Source of the DNA: Lysobacteraceae bacterium NML93-0793
GTDB taxonomy: Bacteria > Pseudomonadota > Gammaproteobacteria > Xanthomonadales > Xanthomonadaceae
NCBI GenBank assembly: GCA_002324875.1
Contig: NTJG01000012.1
Span: 39,024 to 103,023 of the forward strand
Direction of reading: 5' to 3'
Length of the DNA stretch: 64,000 bases
The stretch's first letter is position 1; the number at the start of each line of letters is the position of its first letter. The position numbers and the translations under genes were made by a program. This document shows positions 53,308 to 62,050 of this stretch, one piece after another. Below the pieces are notes generated by a model. That model was not told the origin of the DNA and did no database searches. It saw only the letters and a list, made by a program, of their open reading frames with translations.

Positions 53308-54381
53308 ATGACCGTTGTCGCGAAATTCGAAATCGAACACCTGCAGTACCTCGGCCCCGACGGTACGCCCGTCGCCGAATTCCCCGAAGCCTTCTCCGAT
53401 CCCGCCACGCTGCTGCCGCTGTTCAAGCAGATGCTGTTCGTGCGCACCTTCGACAGCAAGGCGATCGCCCTGCAGCGTACCGGCAAGCTCGGCACCTACG
53501 CCGCGTGCCTCGGCCACGAGGCCACGCACGTCGGCATCGGCGCGGCGATGCGGCCCGAGGACCTGTTCGCCCCGAGCTATCGCGAATACGGCGCGCAGAT
53601 CATGCGCGGCGTGCAGCTGCGCGAGATCCTGATGTACTGGGGCGGCGATGAGCGCGGCAACGACTTCCAGAACCAGAAGCACGACTTCCCCTGGTGTGTG
53701 CCGATCGCGACCCAGTGCCTGCACGCCGCCGGCGCCGCGCTGGCGTTCAAGCTGCGCAAGGAACCGCGCGTGGCGGTGACCTGCTGCGGCGATGGCGGCA
53801 GCTCGAAGACCGACACCTACGCGGCGATCAACTCGGCCGGCGCCTACGCGCTGCCGTTCGTGCAATGCATCATCAACAACGGCTGGGCGATCTCGGTGCC
53901 GCGCAAGTCGCAGACCGGTGCGCCGACGCTGGCGCAGAAGGGCCTGGCCGGTGGCCTGCACTGCCTGCAGGTCGACGGCAACGATCTGATCGCCGTGCTC
54001 GAAGGCATGCGCCGCGCGCTCGAACGTGCACGCAACGGCGAAGGCGGCAGCGTCATCGAGTTCATGACCTATCGCCTGCACGACCACACCACCGCCGACG
54101 ATGCGCGCCGCTACCGCGACGAGGCCGAGGTCAAGGACGCCTGGACGCGTGATCCGATGACCCGCCTGCGTACATACCTCACCGCCCAGAAGCTGTGGGA
54201 CGAAGACCAGGAAAAGGCCTGGATCGCCGACTGCACACAGCGCATCGACGTCGAGATCAACGCCTATCTGGAACTGAAGGTGCAGCCGGTGGAAGCGATG
54301 TTCGATTACCTCTATGCCGACCCGCCGCCGGACCTGCTGGAACAGCGCGCCAAGGCCATCGCCGCGGAGGGCCGCGCATGA
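53308..54381 (+). CDS. 2-Oxoacid dehydrogenase E1 component, alpha subunit
   Basis: 357 aa, alpha half of an alpha2beta2 thiamine-diphosphate E1. The ThDP motif is GDGGSSKTDTYAAINSAGAYALPFVQCIINN near 155-185, with Mg ligands Asp and Asn. Substrate-side stretches: LFVRTFDSKAIALQRTGKLGTYAACLGHEATHVG near 43-76, PSYREYG, and the phosphorylation-loop-like YRLHDHTTADDARRYRD near 262-278. It decarboxylates pyruvate or branched-chain 2-oxoacids; by eye both remain possible. Xanthomonads need branched acyl-CoA for iso-fatty acids, which favours the second in part. Overlaps E1 beta by 4 bases. Confidence 0.92.
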   Translation: MTVVAKFEIEHLQYLGPDGTPVAEFPEAFSDPATLLPLFKQMLFVRTFDSKAIALQRTGKLGTYAACLGHEATHVGIGAAMRPEDLFAPSYREYGAQIMRGVQLREILMYWGGDERGNDFQNQKHDFPWCVPIATQCLHAAGAALAFKLRKEPRVAVTCCGDGGSSKTDTYAAINSAGAYALPFVQCIINNGWAISVPRKSQTGAPTLAQKGLAGGLHCLQVDGNDLIAVLEGMRRALERARNGEGGSVIEFMTYRLHDHTTADDARRYRDEAEVKDAWTRDPMTRLRTYLTAQKLWDEDQEKAWIADCTQRIDVEINAYLELKVQPVEAMFDYLYADPPPDLLEQRAKAIAAEGRA

Positions 54382-55409
54382 ACGTCGCCGCCAGCAAGAC
54401 CACGGCCGCCGCCGCGAAGAGCGACACACCCGCCGCGATCACCCTGATCGAAGCGATCACCCAGGCCCTGGCCTACGAGCTGCGCACCGACGAATCGGTC
54501 GTCGTGCTCGGCGAGGACGTGGGCGTCAACGGCGGCGTGTTCCGCGCGACCGCCGGCCTGCAGGCGCAGTTCGGCGCCGAGCGCGTGCTCGACACGCCGC
54601 TCGACGAGACCACGATCGCCGGCCTGACCGTCGGCATGGCCGCGATGGGCATGAAGCCGGTCGCCGAAGCCCAGTTCGACGGCTTCATGTATCCGATGGT
54701 CGACCACATCATCTGCCACGCCGCGCGCTTCCGGTACCGCACCCGCGGTCGCCTGACCTGCCCGATGGTGCTGCGCGTGCCGTGGGGCGGCGGCATCCGC
54801 GCGCCGGAGCATCACAGCGAGGCCAACGAATCCATCTTCACCAACGTGCCCGGCCTGCGCGTGGTCATGCCCTCGTCGCCGGCGCGTGCCTACGGCCTGC
54901 TGCTGGCCGCGATGCGCGAACCGGACCCGGTGATCTATTTCGAGCCCAAGCGCATCTACCGCCAGTACAAGGAAGTGGTGCCCGACGACGGCGAGGCACT
55001 GCCGCTCGACGTCTGCTACGTGCTGCGCGACGGCACCGACGTCACGCTGATCAGCTGGGGCGCGCAGGTCAAGGAAGCGCTGGAAGCGGCCGAGAAACTT
55101 GCCCAGGACGGCATCAGCGCCGAGGTCATCGACGTCGCGACGCTCAAGCCGCTGGACTTCGCGACGATCGCCGAATCGGTCTCGCGCACCGGCCGTTGCG
55201 TGATCGTGCACGAGGCCCCGAAGACCGCGGGCTTCGGCGCCGAGATCGCCGCGCGCCTGGCCGAGGAGTCGATGTACGACCTCGTCGCTCCGGTCGAGCG
55301 CGTGACCGGCTACGACACCCACATCCCGCTGTTCCGCCTGGAAATGAAATACCTGCCGAGCGTCGAGAAGATCGTCGCCGCGGCCAAGCGGGCGATGGCG
55401 GCGGGCTGA
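54378..55409 (+). CDS. 2-Oxoacid dehydrogenase E1 component, beta subunit
   Basis: 343 aa. After an Ala/Lys-rich start, the transketolase pyrimidine fold follows: TLIEAITQALAYELRTDESVVVLGEDVGVNGGVFRATAGLQAQFG, then RVLDTPLDETTIAGLTVGMAAMGMKPVAEAQFDGFMYPMVDHIICHAARFRYRTRGRLTCPMVLRVPWGGGIRAPEHHSEANESIF. The transketolase C-terminal domain has VTLISWGAQVKEALEAAEKL, EVIDVATLKPLD and RCVIVHEAPKTAGFGAEIAARL. ATG 54378 overlaps the E1 alpha stop. With E1 alpha it forms the decarboxylating heterotetramer in the cytoplasm. Confidence 0.93.
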   Translation: MNVAASKTTAAAAKSDTPAAITLIEAITQALAYELRTDESVVVLGEDVGVNGGVFRATAGLQAQFGAERVLDTPLDETTIAGLTVGMAAMGMKPVAEAQFDGFMYPMVDHIICHAARFRYRTRGRLTCPMVLRVPWGGGIRAPEHHSEANESIFTNVPGLRVVMPSSPARAYGLLLAAMREPDPVIYFEPKRIYRQYKEVVPDDGEALPLDVCYVLRDGTDVTLISWGAQVKEALEAAEKLAQDGISAEVIDVATLKPLDFATIAESVSRTGRCVIVHEAPKTAGFGAEIAARLAEESMYDLVAPVERVTGYDTHIPLFRLEMKYLPSVEKIVAAAKRAMAAG

Positions 55410-55414
55410 CCGGC

Positions 55415-55780
55415 ATGGCGGGCGAGGTCGTCAATTTCGCGGACAAACTCGCGTTGTCCTCCGGGCACTGGTCGCCGCGCGTCGTCGCCGAGATGAACGA
55501 CTACCAGTTCAAGCTGGTCAAGATCGCCGGCGACTTCGTCTGGCACGCGCATCCGGACACGGACGAGACGTTCATCGTGCTGGCCGGCGAGCTGCACATC
55601 GAGTTCCGCGACCGGCAGATCGTCGTCCGCACCGGTGAGATGGTCGTGGTGCCGCGTGGCACCGAACACCGTCCGCACGCGGATGCCGAGTGCCACGTGC
55701 TGCTGGTCGAGCCCCGCGGCGTGGTCAACACCGGCGATGCCGACAGTGCCCTGACCGCAGCGAGCGACGTCTGGATATGA
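55415..55780 (+). CDS. Single-domain cupin protein
   Basis: 121 aa. Cupin motif 1 G-D-F-V-W-H-A-H-P-D-T-D-E-T-F-I-V-L-A-G near 38-57 has the two His and Glu usual for metal binding, and motif 2 GEMVVVPRGTEHRP near 74-87 the third His. Start MAGEVVNFADKLAL, end EPRGVVNTGDADSALTA. Lies 5 bases after E1 beta and 122 bases before E2, so it is probably in the same transcript, an odd place for a cupin. The reaction is unknown; it could bind a metal or a small acid. Confidence 0.87.
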   Translation: MAGEVVNFADKLALSSGHWSPRVVAEMNDYQFKLVKIAGDFVWHAHPDTDETFIVLAGELHIEFRDRQIVVRTGEMVVVPRGTEHRPHADAECHVLLVEPRGVVNTGDADSALTAASDVWI

Positions 55781-55902
55781 GGCGACCGGGACGCTTACGT
55801 CAACGCGTTCCGATACACGAACACAGAGTGGGCACGTCTGGTTTCCGGCACGCGCCCCTGACAGCCGGCCCCCGCCGGCACGATCGATTGAGGACTGCAC
55901 GC

Positions 55903-57363
55903 ATGGCCAACACCACTTCCTTCCGCCTGCCGGATCTCGGCGAGGGCCTGCCCGATGCCACGATCGTCGAATGGGCGGTCAAGGTCGGCGACACGATCCG
56001 CCTCGACGATGCGCTGGTGTCGATGGAAACCGCGAAGGCGGTCGTCGACGTGCCCTCGCCGGTCTCGGGCAAGGTGCTCAAGCTCGCGGGCGAGGCCGGC
56101 GACATCATCGAGACCGGCGCGGTGCTGGCCGAGTTCGAGATCGACCCCAGCCTGCCGCAGCGCGCCGAGGGCCAGGACACCGGCCATCACCACGGCCCGC
56201 TGAAGGACGCGCCGGGCAAGGGCGTCGGCAACCAGGACCCGGCACCCGACGACAAGGTCGTCGCGTCCAGCGAAGGTGGCGCCATCGCCGCGGATGACGG
56301 CGCACAGCCCGAAGTCAAGTCCGAGGCCGGCGGCGCACGCGCCGACACCGGCACCGTGGTCGGTGCGATGCAGTCCTCGGACACCGTGCACAGCGAGCAG
56401 GCCAGTTCGGCCGGCGGCGTCAAGGCGATGCCGGCGGTGCGCGCACTCGCCCGCAAGCTGAAAGTGGACATCGCACGTGTGCGCGGCACCGGCGCCGACG
56501 GCGTGGTGACGATGGCCGACGTCAAGCAGGCTGCAGCGGACGGCAGCGCCGCACCCGGCGCTGCCGCTGCACGTTCGAACGAGAGTGCGCCACCGCCGCG
56601 CGCCGGCGAGTACCGCGTGAGCCACGACGCGCCCGCGCACGATGCCCCGCGCCAGGCCGGCGCGCGCACCGCCTTGTCGGCATCGGGCAAGCCGATGCGC
56701 ACGCAGCCGCCGTCGGTCTCGGCGTCGGGCCAACCCGAGCCGCTGAAGGGCGTGCGCCGCAACATGGCGCGGGTGATGGCCGACGCCCACGCCAAGGTGG
56801 TGCCCACGACACTCAGCGACGATGCCGACATCCATGCCTGGACGCCCGGCAACGACGTGACCACCCGCCTGATCCGCGCGATCTGCGTGGCGGCCCGCGC
56901 GGTGCCGGCGCTCAATGCCTGGTTCGACGGCGACAAGCTCACCCGCACCCTGCATCCGCATGTCGACATCGGCATCGCCGTCGACACCGACGACGGCCTG
57001 TTCGTGCCGGCGCTGCGCAACGCCGACATGCTCGACGCACGCGGCGTGCGCGAAGGCATCAACCGCCTGCGCGCGCAGGTCGAGGACCGCAGCATCCCGG
57101 GCAGCGAACTCAGTGGCTACACGATCTCGCTGTCGAACTTCGGCATGTTCGCCGGCCGCTACGCCACGCCGGTCGTGGTGCCGCCGTGCGTGGCGATCGT
57201 CGCCGCGGGCCGCGGTCGCCACCAGATCACCCCGGTGATCGGCGGCTTCGAATCGCACAAGGTGATCCCGCTGTCGCTGACCTTCGACCACCGCGCTGCC
57301 ACAGGCGGCGAAGCCGCGCGCTTTCTCAAGGCGATGCTCGACGATCTGGCCCTGGCCCAGTAA
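55903..57363 (+). CDS. Dihydrolipoamide acyltransferase (E2 of 2-oxoacid dehydrogenase)
   Basis: 486 aa. One lipoyl domain at the start (FRLPDLGEGLPDATIVEWAVKVGDTI, lipoyl Lys 45 in SMETAKAVVDV), a long Ala/Pro/Asp/Gly linker (85-170), an E3-binding domain (AMPAVRALARKLKVDIARVRGTGADGVVTMADV near 171-205), a second linker, and a catalytic domain (from about 280: VRRNMARVMADAHAKVVPTTLSDDADIHAW). The active-site motif reads DHRAATGGEAARF; most E2 proteins have Asp where this has Thr (DHRxxDG). The E3 gene is not in the window. ATG 55903; the upstream open frame is ignored. Confidence 0.92.
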   Translation: MANTTSFRLPDLGEGLPDATIVEWAVKVGDTIRLDDALVSMETAKAVVDVPSPVSGKVLKLAGEAGDIIETGAVLAEFEIDPSLPQRAEGQDTGHHHGPLKDAPGKGVGNQDPAPDDKVVASSEGGAIAADDGAQPEVKSEAGGARADTGTVVGAMQSSDTVHSEQASSAGGVKAMPAVRALARKLKVDIARVRGTGADGVVTMADVKQAAADGSAAPGAAAARSNESAPPPRAGEYRVSHDAPAHDAPRQAGARTALSASGKPMRTQPPSVSASGQPEPLKGVRRNMARVMADAHAKVVPTTLSDDADIHAWTPGNDVTTRLIRAICVAARAVPALNAWFDGDKLTRTLHPHVDIGIAVDTDDGLFVPALRNADMLDARGVREGINRLRAQVEDRSIPGSELSGYTISLSNFGMFAGRYATPVVVPPCVAIVAAGRGRHQITPVIGGFESHKVIPLSLTFDHRAATGGEAARFLKAMLDDLALAQ

Positions 57364-57526
57364 TCAGTCGGCATCTTCGATGCACGCGCGCATCGCCTGA
57401 CAGCGTGCGGCCGGGCACCGCCGTCAGTGTGATCACGCGGGCGGGTGCACCGCCGCGGCGCGGGTCGTCGCAGCCGCTGCAACCCGGCCGCGGCAGGCTG
57501 GCGCTCCATCCACCGGAGCGCCCGCC

Positions 57527-57910
57527 ATGGCTCACCGCAGCCGCCTGTCCACGTTCGTACTCGATTGCCAGACCGACGATCTGGCGCCACATCTGGCGTT
57601 CTGGAGCCGCGCACTCGGTCGTCCGGTGGTGAACGGTGACCAGGACGGCGACGGCCGCTACGCGGAACTCGACACGGATTCCGACGAACCCCTCCTGCTG
57701 CTGCAGAAGGTCGATCACGCCTCGCGCATCCATCTCGATATCGAAAGCGACGACATCGACGCGGAAGCCGATCGCCTGGAGGCCCTGGGTGCCAAACGAA
57801 TCGGCTTCGTCAAACGCTGGTGGGTGATGGAGGCACCCAGCGGCCACCGGTTCTGCGTGATCCGTCCGCAGCGCGAACGCTTCGGCGCACACACCACCAC
57901 CTGGGATTGA
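57527..57910 (+). CDS. VOC-family (glyoxalase-like) protein
   Basis: 127 aa. One beta-alpha-beta-beta-beta pair on each side: LSTFVLDCQTDDLAPHLAFWSRALGRPVV near 7-35 and IHLDIESDDIDAEADRLEALGAKRIGFVKRWWVMEAPSGHRFCVIRPQ. The pattern resembles glyoxalase-like domain PF18029 proteins. The first metal position lacks a clear His, so enzymatic activity is uncertain. Single gene between E2 and the convergent MBL gene. Confidence 0.83.
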   Translation: MAHRSRLSTFVLDCQTDDLAPHLAFWSRALGRPVVNGDQDGDGRYAELDTDSDEPLLLLQKVDHASRIHLDIESDDIDAEADRLEALGAKRIGFVKRWWVMEAPSGHRFCVIRPQRERFGAHTTTWD

Positions 57911-57993
57911 GCACTGCAGCTGTCGGTCTCTGAATCGGATCGGCGAACGCCGACGCCAGGACTTGCTCCACGACGGTGCACGCCCGCACGCGG

Positions 57994-58926
57994 TCAGCGC
58001 GCCGCGCGATCCAGCCAGACCTCGAGCCCCATCGCGTTGATCTCGATGTCGCCGCCGAGCAACTCGGCCACGCGCGCGGGTGCATCTTCGACGCCGTGGT
58101 CGTGCGCACGCGTGGTGTAGAGCCGGGTGAGCCCGTCGACGATCTGCGCATGCCGGTCCGGCGCGCCGTGAGCGGCGCGTGCAATCGCGACCATCGCGTC
58201 GATCTGCTCGTGCAGGTCGGCGCCGAGCCGCACGCAGTCGTCGACCTCGCCGTAATGCGCGACCCGGATCGATTCGGGCGCACGCGCGAGCAGCGTGTCG
58301 ATCGAGGCGTGCATCTGCTGCGGATCGAATTGCACCGGCGACGTCGTGGGCACGACGAATGCGCCCATCGCGGTGTCGAACTCGCGGTAGGACAGACCGA
58401 AGGTGTCACCGGCGAACCAGCTGCGCGTGGCCGCATCCCAGACGCTGTAGTGGTGCAGCGCATGGCCGGGCGTGTCGATGCACAGCAGCGGGCGACCGGC
58501 GAGTTCGACGACGTGCCCGTCCTCGGCGATGACCACGCGATCCTCGGCCACCGGCAGCATGCCGGCATGGTCACGCTCGAACATCGCCTCGCCGTAGACC
58601 GCCTTGGCGCCGGCGATCAGCCGCGTGGGATTGATCGTGTGCGGCGCACCGCGCGGGTGCACCACCAGCTGCGCATTCGGCAGCGCACGGATCAGCGGCC
58701 CGGCCGCGCCAGCGTGATCCAGGTGCACGTGGGTCACCATCAGCCAGTCGACCGCCGCGCGGTCCACGCCCGCCGCGTCGATCGCATCGAGCACGGTGTG
58801 TGCGCAGGTGGCGGTGCCGCAGTCGATCAGCGCCGCGCGGCCGCCGGATTCGACCAGATAGGCCGCGCACAGCCCGGGCCGCACGTAGCCGGTGTCGATG
58901 ATCGTGATGCCGCTGCGATCGCGCAT
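57994..58926 (-). CDS. MBL-fold metallohydrolase
   Basis: 310 aa. Metallo-beta-lactamase motif MVTHVHLDHAGAAGPLIRAL near 63-82 (HxHxDH), next His in LLCIDTPGHALHHYSVWD near 148-165, Asp in SWFAGDTFGLSYREF. The C-terminal helices carry HYGEVDDCVRLGADLHEQIDAMV. The group is annotated as flavoprotein-like or glyoxalase II-like hydrolases; the substrate is unknown. It is third in line behind trpS and a small membrane protein, 69 bases downstream, and may be read from the same promoter. Confidence 0.88.
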   Translation of the reverse strand: MRDRSGITIIDTGYVRPGLCAAYLVESGGRAALIDCGTATCAHTVLDAIDAAGVDRAAVDWLMVTHVHLDHAGAAGPLIRALPNAQLVVHPRGAPHTINPTRLIAGAKAVYGEAMFERDHAGMLPVAEDRVVIAEDGHVVELAGRPLLCIDTPGHALHHYSVWDAATRSWFAGDTFGLSYREFDTAMGAFVVPTTSPVQFDPQQMHASIDTLLARAPESIRVAHYGEVDDCVRLGADLHEQIDAMVAIARAAHGAPDRHAQIVDGLTRLYTTRAHDHGVEDAPARVAELLGGDIEINAMGLEVWLDRAAR

Positions 58927-58995
58927 CGGTCGTCTCCCGTTGGACAGAACCGACAGTCTAGGACGGCCGGTGTCGACGCCCGATGTGTCGGCGCG

Positions 58996-59319
58996 TCAGG
59001 CGTCGGTGCGTGCGCGCGAGCGCAGTACACGCGCGCGCACGGCGAACGCGATGGCGAGCGCGGCGAGAAAGACGCCGTAGCCCACCGCGGTGGCGAGAAT
59101 CTGCGCCCACATCGCGCCGTGGCCACGATCGGCCGCGGCATGCGCCCAGTGGATCGACAGCAGGAACGCCAGCAGTGCCAGCCCGAGACTGGCCAGGTCG
59201 AACACCACGCGGCGCACGCCGCGCGGCTGCCGCGGGTACACCCAGAACAACACGCCGAGGATCAGAAACCACGGCAGGAACAGCAGCAGCGCCAGGTTCT
59301 CGGCGATTGCGGGATTCAC
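58996..59319 (-). CDS. Small membrane protein of unknown function
   Basis: 107 aa with three hydrophobic segments (NLALLLFLPWFLILGVLFWVY, VFDLASLGLALLAFLLSIHW, ILATAVGYGVFLAALAIAFAV) and a basic tail RARVLRSRARTDA. Inner-membrane protein. ATG 59319 overlaps the trpS stop by 4 bases, so translation is coupled to trpS. No family recognised. Confidence 0.75.
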   Translation of the reverse strand: MNPAIAENLALLLFLPWFLILGVLFWVYPRQPRGVRRVVFDLASLGLALLAFLLSIHWAHAAADRGHGAMWAQILATAVGYGVFLAALAIAFAVRARVLRSRARTDA

Positions 59320-60641
59320 GACGCGGCCTTCCCGGCGTCGGCCGCGGCCAGCGCATCGAGGGCGGCCTGCACGGTGTCGGCATCGACGCCCTCGCCCAGC
59401 GTGGCGGGTGCGTCGATGATCGCCAGCTCGCCGCGCCGCAGACGGGCGATCGTCTGCCCGGCATCACGCGGCGCGTCGAAGCCATGGCTCTGCAGCAGCA
59501 CGCGCTCGCCGTCGACGAGCTTGAAGTAGAACCGGCCATCGGGTTCGCGGTACTGCTTGAACACCGCCAGCGGCCGCACCGCGAGCGACACGTCCACCGC
59601 CTCGCCGGTCGCCACCGCCACCTTGCCGAGATCGCGCAGGCCCACCGCGTCGCGCAGCTCGCGAAGCAGCGGAATCGCATAACGCTCGCGCAGGCGCTGG
59701 CCGCCGTCGCGCAGCGTGTCCTCGATGTCGCCGGGACGTGCGATCAGGTCCTCGTAGCGCTCGCGCATCGGTGCGATCTCGCGCTCGACGACATCGAACA
59801 GCTGCTGCTTGGCATCGCCCCAGCCGATACCTTCGGCGAATGCGGCCGCGAAGCCTGCGGTCTCGTCCGGCGTGGCGAAGGCCTGGTAGAGCTGAAACAG
59901 CGCCGAGCCGTCGGTGGATTTCGCTTCGCCGGGCATTTTCGAATCGGTGAGAATCGAGAACACCAGCTTCTTCAGCTGCGCCTGCGGCACGAACAGCGGA
60001 ATGGTGTTGTCGTAGCTCTTGCTCATCTTGCGGCCGTCGAGGCCAGGGAGCAGCGCCACGCTGTCGTCGATCACTGCTTCGGGCAGCGTGAACCACTCCT
60101 GCCCGTACACGTGGTTGAAGCGCTGGGCGAAATCGCGCGCCATCTCGATGTGCTGGATCTGGTCACGGCCCACCGGCACGCGGTCGGCGTTGAAGATCAG
60201 GATGTCGGCCGCCATCAGCACCGGGTACATGAAGAGCCCCGCAGTCACCGCGGCATCGTCGTCCTCGCCGTCGGCGCGGTTCTTGTCGACCGCCGCCTTG
60301 TAGGCATGCGCGCGATTGAGGATGCCCTTGCCCGCCACGCAGGTCAGCAGCCACATCAGCTCGGTCGTTTCCGGCACGTCGCTCTGGCGGTAGAACCACA
60401 CCGTCGACGGATCGAGCCCGGCCGCGAGCCAGGTCGCTGCGATCTCAAGCGTGGAGCGCTGGGTGCGCGCCGGGTCCTGCGCCTTGATCAGGCTGTGCAG
60501 ATCGGCGAGGAAGTAGAAGCTCTCGGTGTTCGCCGCGCGGCTCGCGGCGATCGCCGGGCGCACGGCACCGACGTAGTTGCCGAGGTGCGGGGTGCCGGAC
60601 GTGGTGATACCGGTGAGGACGCGCTGGGGACGCTGGGACAT
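59316..60641 (-). CDS. trpS: Tryptophanyl-tRNA synthetase with C-terminal YegP-like extension
   Basis: 441 aa, about 100 residues longer than E. coli TrpRS (334). Class I signatures: TTSGTPHLGNYVGAV near 13-27 (HIGH-like) and GRKMSKSYDN (KMSKS). Tryptophan pocket region: RQSDVPETTELMWLLTCVAGKGILNRAHAYK and MYPVLMAADILIFNADRVPVGRDQIQHIEMARDFAQRFN. After residue about 358 a separate domain begins, VFKQYREPDGRFYFKLVDGE and VLLQSHGFDAPRDAGQTIARL, resembling the DUF1508/YegP fold, then an Ala/Asp-rich end. ATG 60641; the long frame above it is not coding. It charges tRNA-Trp, the signal probably read by the trp leader. Confidence 0.95.
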   Translation of the reverse strand: MSQRPQRVLTGITTSGTPHLGNYVGAVRPAIAASRAANTESFYFLADLHSLIKAQDPARTQRSTLEIAATWLAAGLDPSTVWFYRQSDVPETTELMWLLTCVAGKGILNRAHAYKAAVDKNRADGEDDDAAVTAGLFMYPVLMAADILIFNADRVPVGRDQIQHIEMARDFAQRFNHVYGQEWFTLPEAVIDDSVALLPGLDGRKMSKSYDNTIPLFVPQAQLKKLVFSILTDSKMPGEAKSTDGSALFQLYQAFATPDETAGFAAAFAEGIGWGDAKQQLFDVVEREIAPMRERYEDLIARPGDIEDTLRDGGQRLRERYAIPLLRELRDAVGLRDLGKVAVATGEAVDVSLAVRPLAVFKQYREPDGRFYFKLVDGERVLLQSHGFDAPRDAGQTIARLRRGELAIIDAPATLGEGVDADTVQAALDALAAADAGKAAS

Positions 60642-60761
60642 GGCGGTGACGGCCTTGGAACAGGCCGCAAGTCTACCCGGTGGCCGCCGATGCACGGTTC
60701 GCAAACCCCGCGCCGCCCGCCCACGCGTTCGCCCCGACACCTTCCCGAACGAGAGCGTGCC

Positions 60762-61556
60762 ATGGAGCGACCCCTTCGCATTCCCGCCGTGCTGAGCTGT
60801 GCGGCGCTGCTGCTTCTGCCGATGGTGGCCGGTGCCTATCGCCCCGCACCGCCGCCGCAGGACCTTGTCCGCCTGGATGTCATCGACCGCGATCGCGGCA
60901 CACCGCTGCCGGTGTGGTCGCATCGCGGCGATACCTGGATCGCCGGCCGCCCAGGCACGCCGTATTCCGTTCGTCTGCGCAACACGACCGGCGAGCGGGT
61001 GCTGGTCGTGCTGTCGGTCGACGGCGTCAATGCGGTGAGCGGCGAGACCGCCGCGCCGGACCAGACCGGCTACGTCCTCGCGCCCTGGCAGAGCACCGAC
61101 ATCACCGGCTGGCGCAAATCGAACAATGACGTCGCGCGGTTCGAATTCACCGCCCTGCCGGACAGTTACGCCGCACGCACCGGGCGACCCGATCACGTCG
61201 GCGCGATCGGCATCGCGGTGTTCCGCGAGCGGGGCGCGCCCGTGGCGGTGGCCGCACCGGCGCCGTCGCGCGACCCGATGCGCCAGTCCGCGCGTGCATC
61301 CGGCGACCGCGCCGAATCGTCCATTGCGCGCGAGTCGGCGGCCGTGCCGCAGCAGATCGGCACCGGCCACGGTGTCCGCGAGTGGGCCCCCGTGACACGC
61401 ACTGCATTCGAACGCGCCACGCGCACGCCGGCCCAGCGCACCGTGCTGCGCTACGACAGCGACGAGGCGCTCGCGGCCCTGGGCATCGGACCGCGCGTGC
61501 AGGCGCAGCCTCGTCGGCCCGATGCCTTCCCCGGCGGGTTCGTGCCTGATCCGTGA
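60762..61556 (+). CDS. Exported protein of unknown function
   Basis: 264 aa. Signal peptide MERPLRIPAVLSCAALLLLPMVAGA. The mature N-terminal half reads like a beta-sandwich: RLDVIDRDRGTPLPVWSHRGDTWIAGRPGTPYSVRLRNTTGERVLVVLSVDGVNAVSGETA, then GYVLAPWQSTDITGWRKSNNDVARFEF and RPDHVGAIGIAVFRERG. The C-terminal half is disordered and rich in Ala, Arg and Pro. Similar unnamed proteins occur in proteobacteria; function is unknown. ATG 60762 without a strong ribosome-binding site. Divergent from trpS. Confidence 0.8.
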   Translation: MERPLRIPAVLSCAALLLLPMVAGAYRPAPPPQDLVRLDVIDRDRGTPLPVWSHRGDTWIAGRPGTPYSVRLRNTTGERVLVVLSVDGVNAVSGETAAPDQTGYVLAPWQSTDITGWRKSNNDVARFEFTALPDSYAARTGRPDHVGAIGIAVFRERGAPVAVAAPAPSRDPMRQSARASGDRAESSIARESAAVPQQIGTGHGVREWAPVTRTAFERATRTPAQRTVLRYDSDEALAALGIGPRVQAQPRRPDAFPGGFVPDP

Positions 61557-61564
61557 CCGCAACG

Positions 61565-61590
61565 AAAAACGGACCGGCGCTGGCCGGTCC
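61565..61590 (-). terminator. Terminator after csbD-like gene
   Basis: Minus strand GGACCGGC, short loop, GCCGGTCC, GTTTTTCG. Sits between two convergent genes; best oriented for the CsbD gene. Confidence 0.85.
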
Positions 61591-61629
61591 GTCGTCTCGA
61601 ACGTGTGTTCGACTGCGCGGGTCACCGCG

Positions 61630-61830
61630 TCAGTCGAGCGTTTTCTCGAAATCGCGCACTTCCTGTTCGGCGCGCTCGCGCTCCCAGCCGTACTTTTCCT
61701 GCAGCTTGCCGGCGAGATACTTGCTGTCGCCGGCAGCCACGTCGAACACGTCGTCGGTGAGATCGCCCCACTGCGCCTGGGCCTTGCCCTTGAGCTGGGT
61801 CCACTTGCCGGAAATGATGTCTTTGTTCAT
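61630..61830 (-). CDS. CsbD-family stress protein
   Basis: 66 aa. [61 protein letters not shown] is the full CsbD pattern, as in E. coli YjbJ. Small, hydrophilic, cytoplasmic; abundant in stationary phase or stress in many bacteria but biochemical role unknown. GGAGG lies 5 bases before ATG 61830. Next to an entericidin gene, which is also often stress-controlled. Confidence 0.93.
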   Translation of the reverse strand: MNKDIISGKWTQLKGKAQAQWGDLTDDVFDVAAGDSKYLAGKLQEKYGWERERAEQEVRDFEKTLD

Positions 61831-62000
61831 GGCGTCCTCCTTCGGACTCGTCGGCGCCGCGCGCTGCATTGCCGTGCAGATCCATGCTCGCGGCAGCGCC
61901 ATCAACTCCGGGTCAAGGTTTCGTGTGCCGGGCCGTCATCTCGCTGAGCGTGCGGTCATACCGCCGGTCCGTCGTGATCGGGCGTTCCGTCGGCCACGCA

Positions 62001-62027
62001 AAAAAAAGGCCGGCGCAAGCGCCGGCC
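62001..62027 (-). terminator. Terminator after entericidin gene
   Basis: Minus strand GGCCGGC, loop, GCCGGCC, then seven Us. Strong intrinsic terminator 24 bases past the stop. Confidence 0.93.
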
Positions 62028-62050
62028 CGGGTGTCGATGACGCGGTTGAC

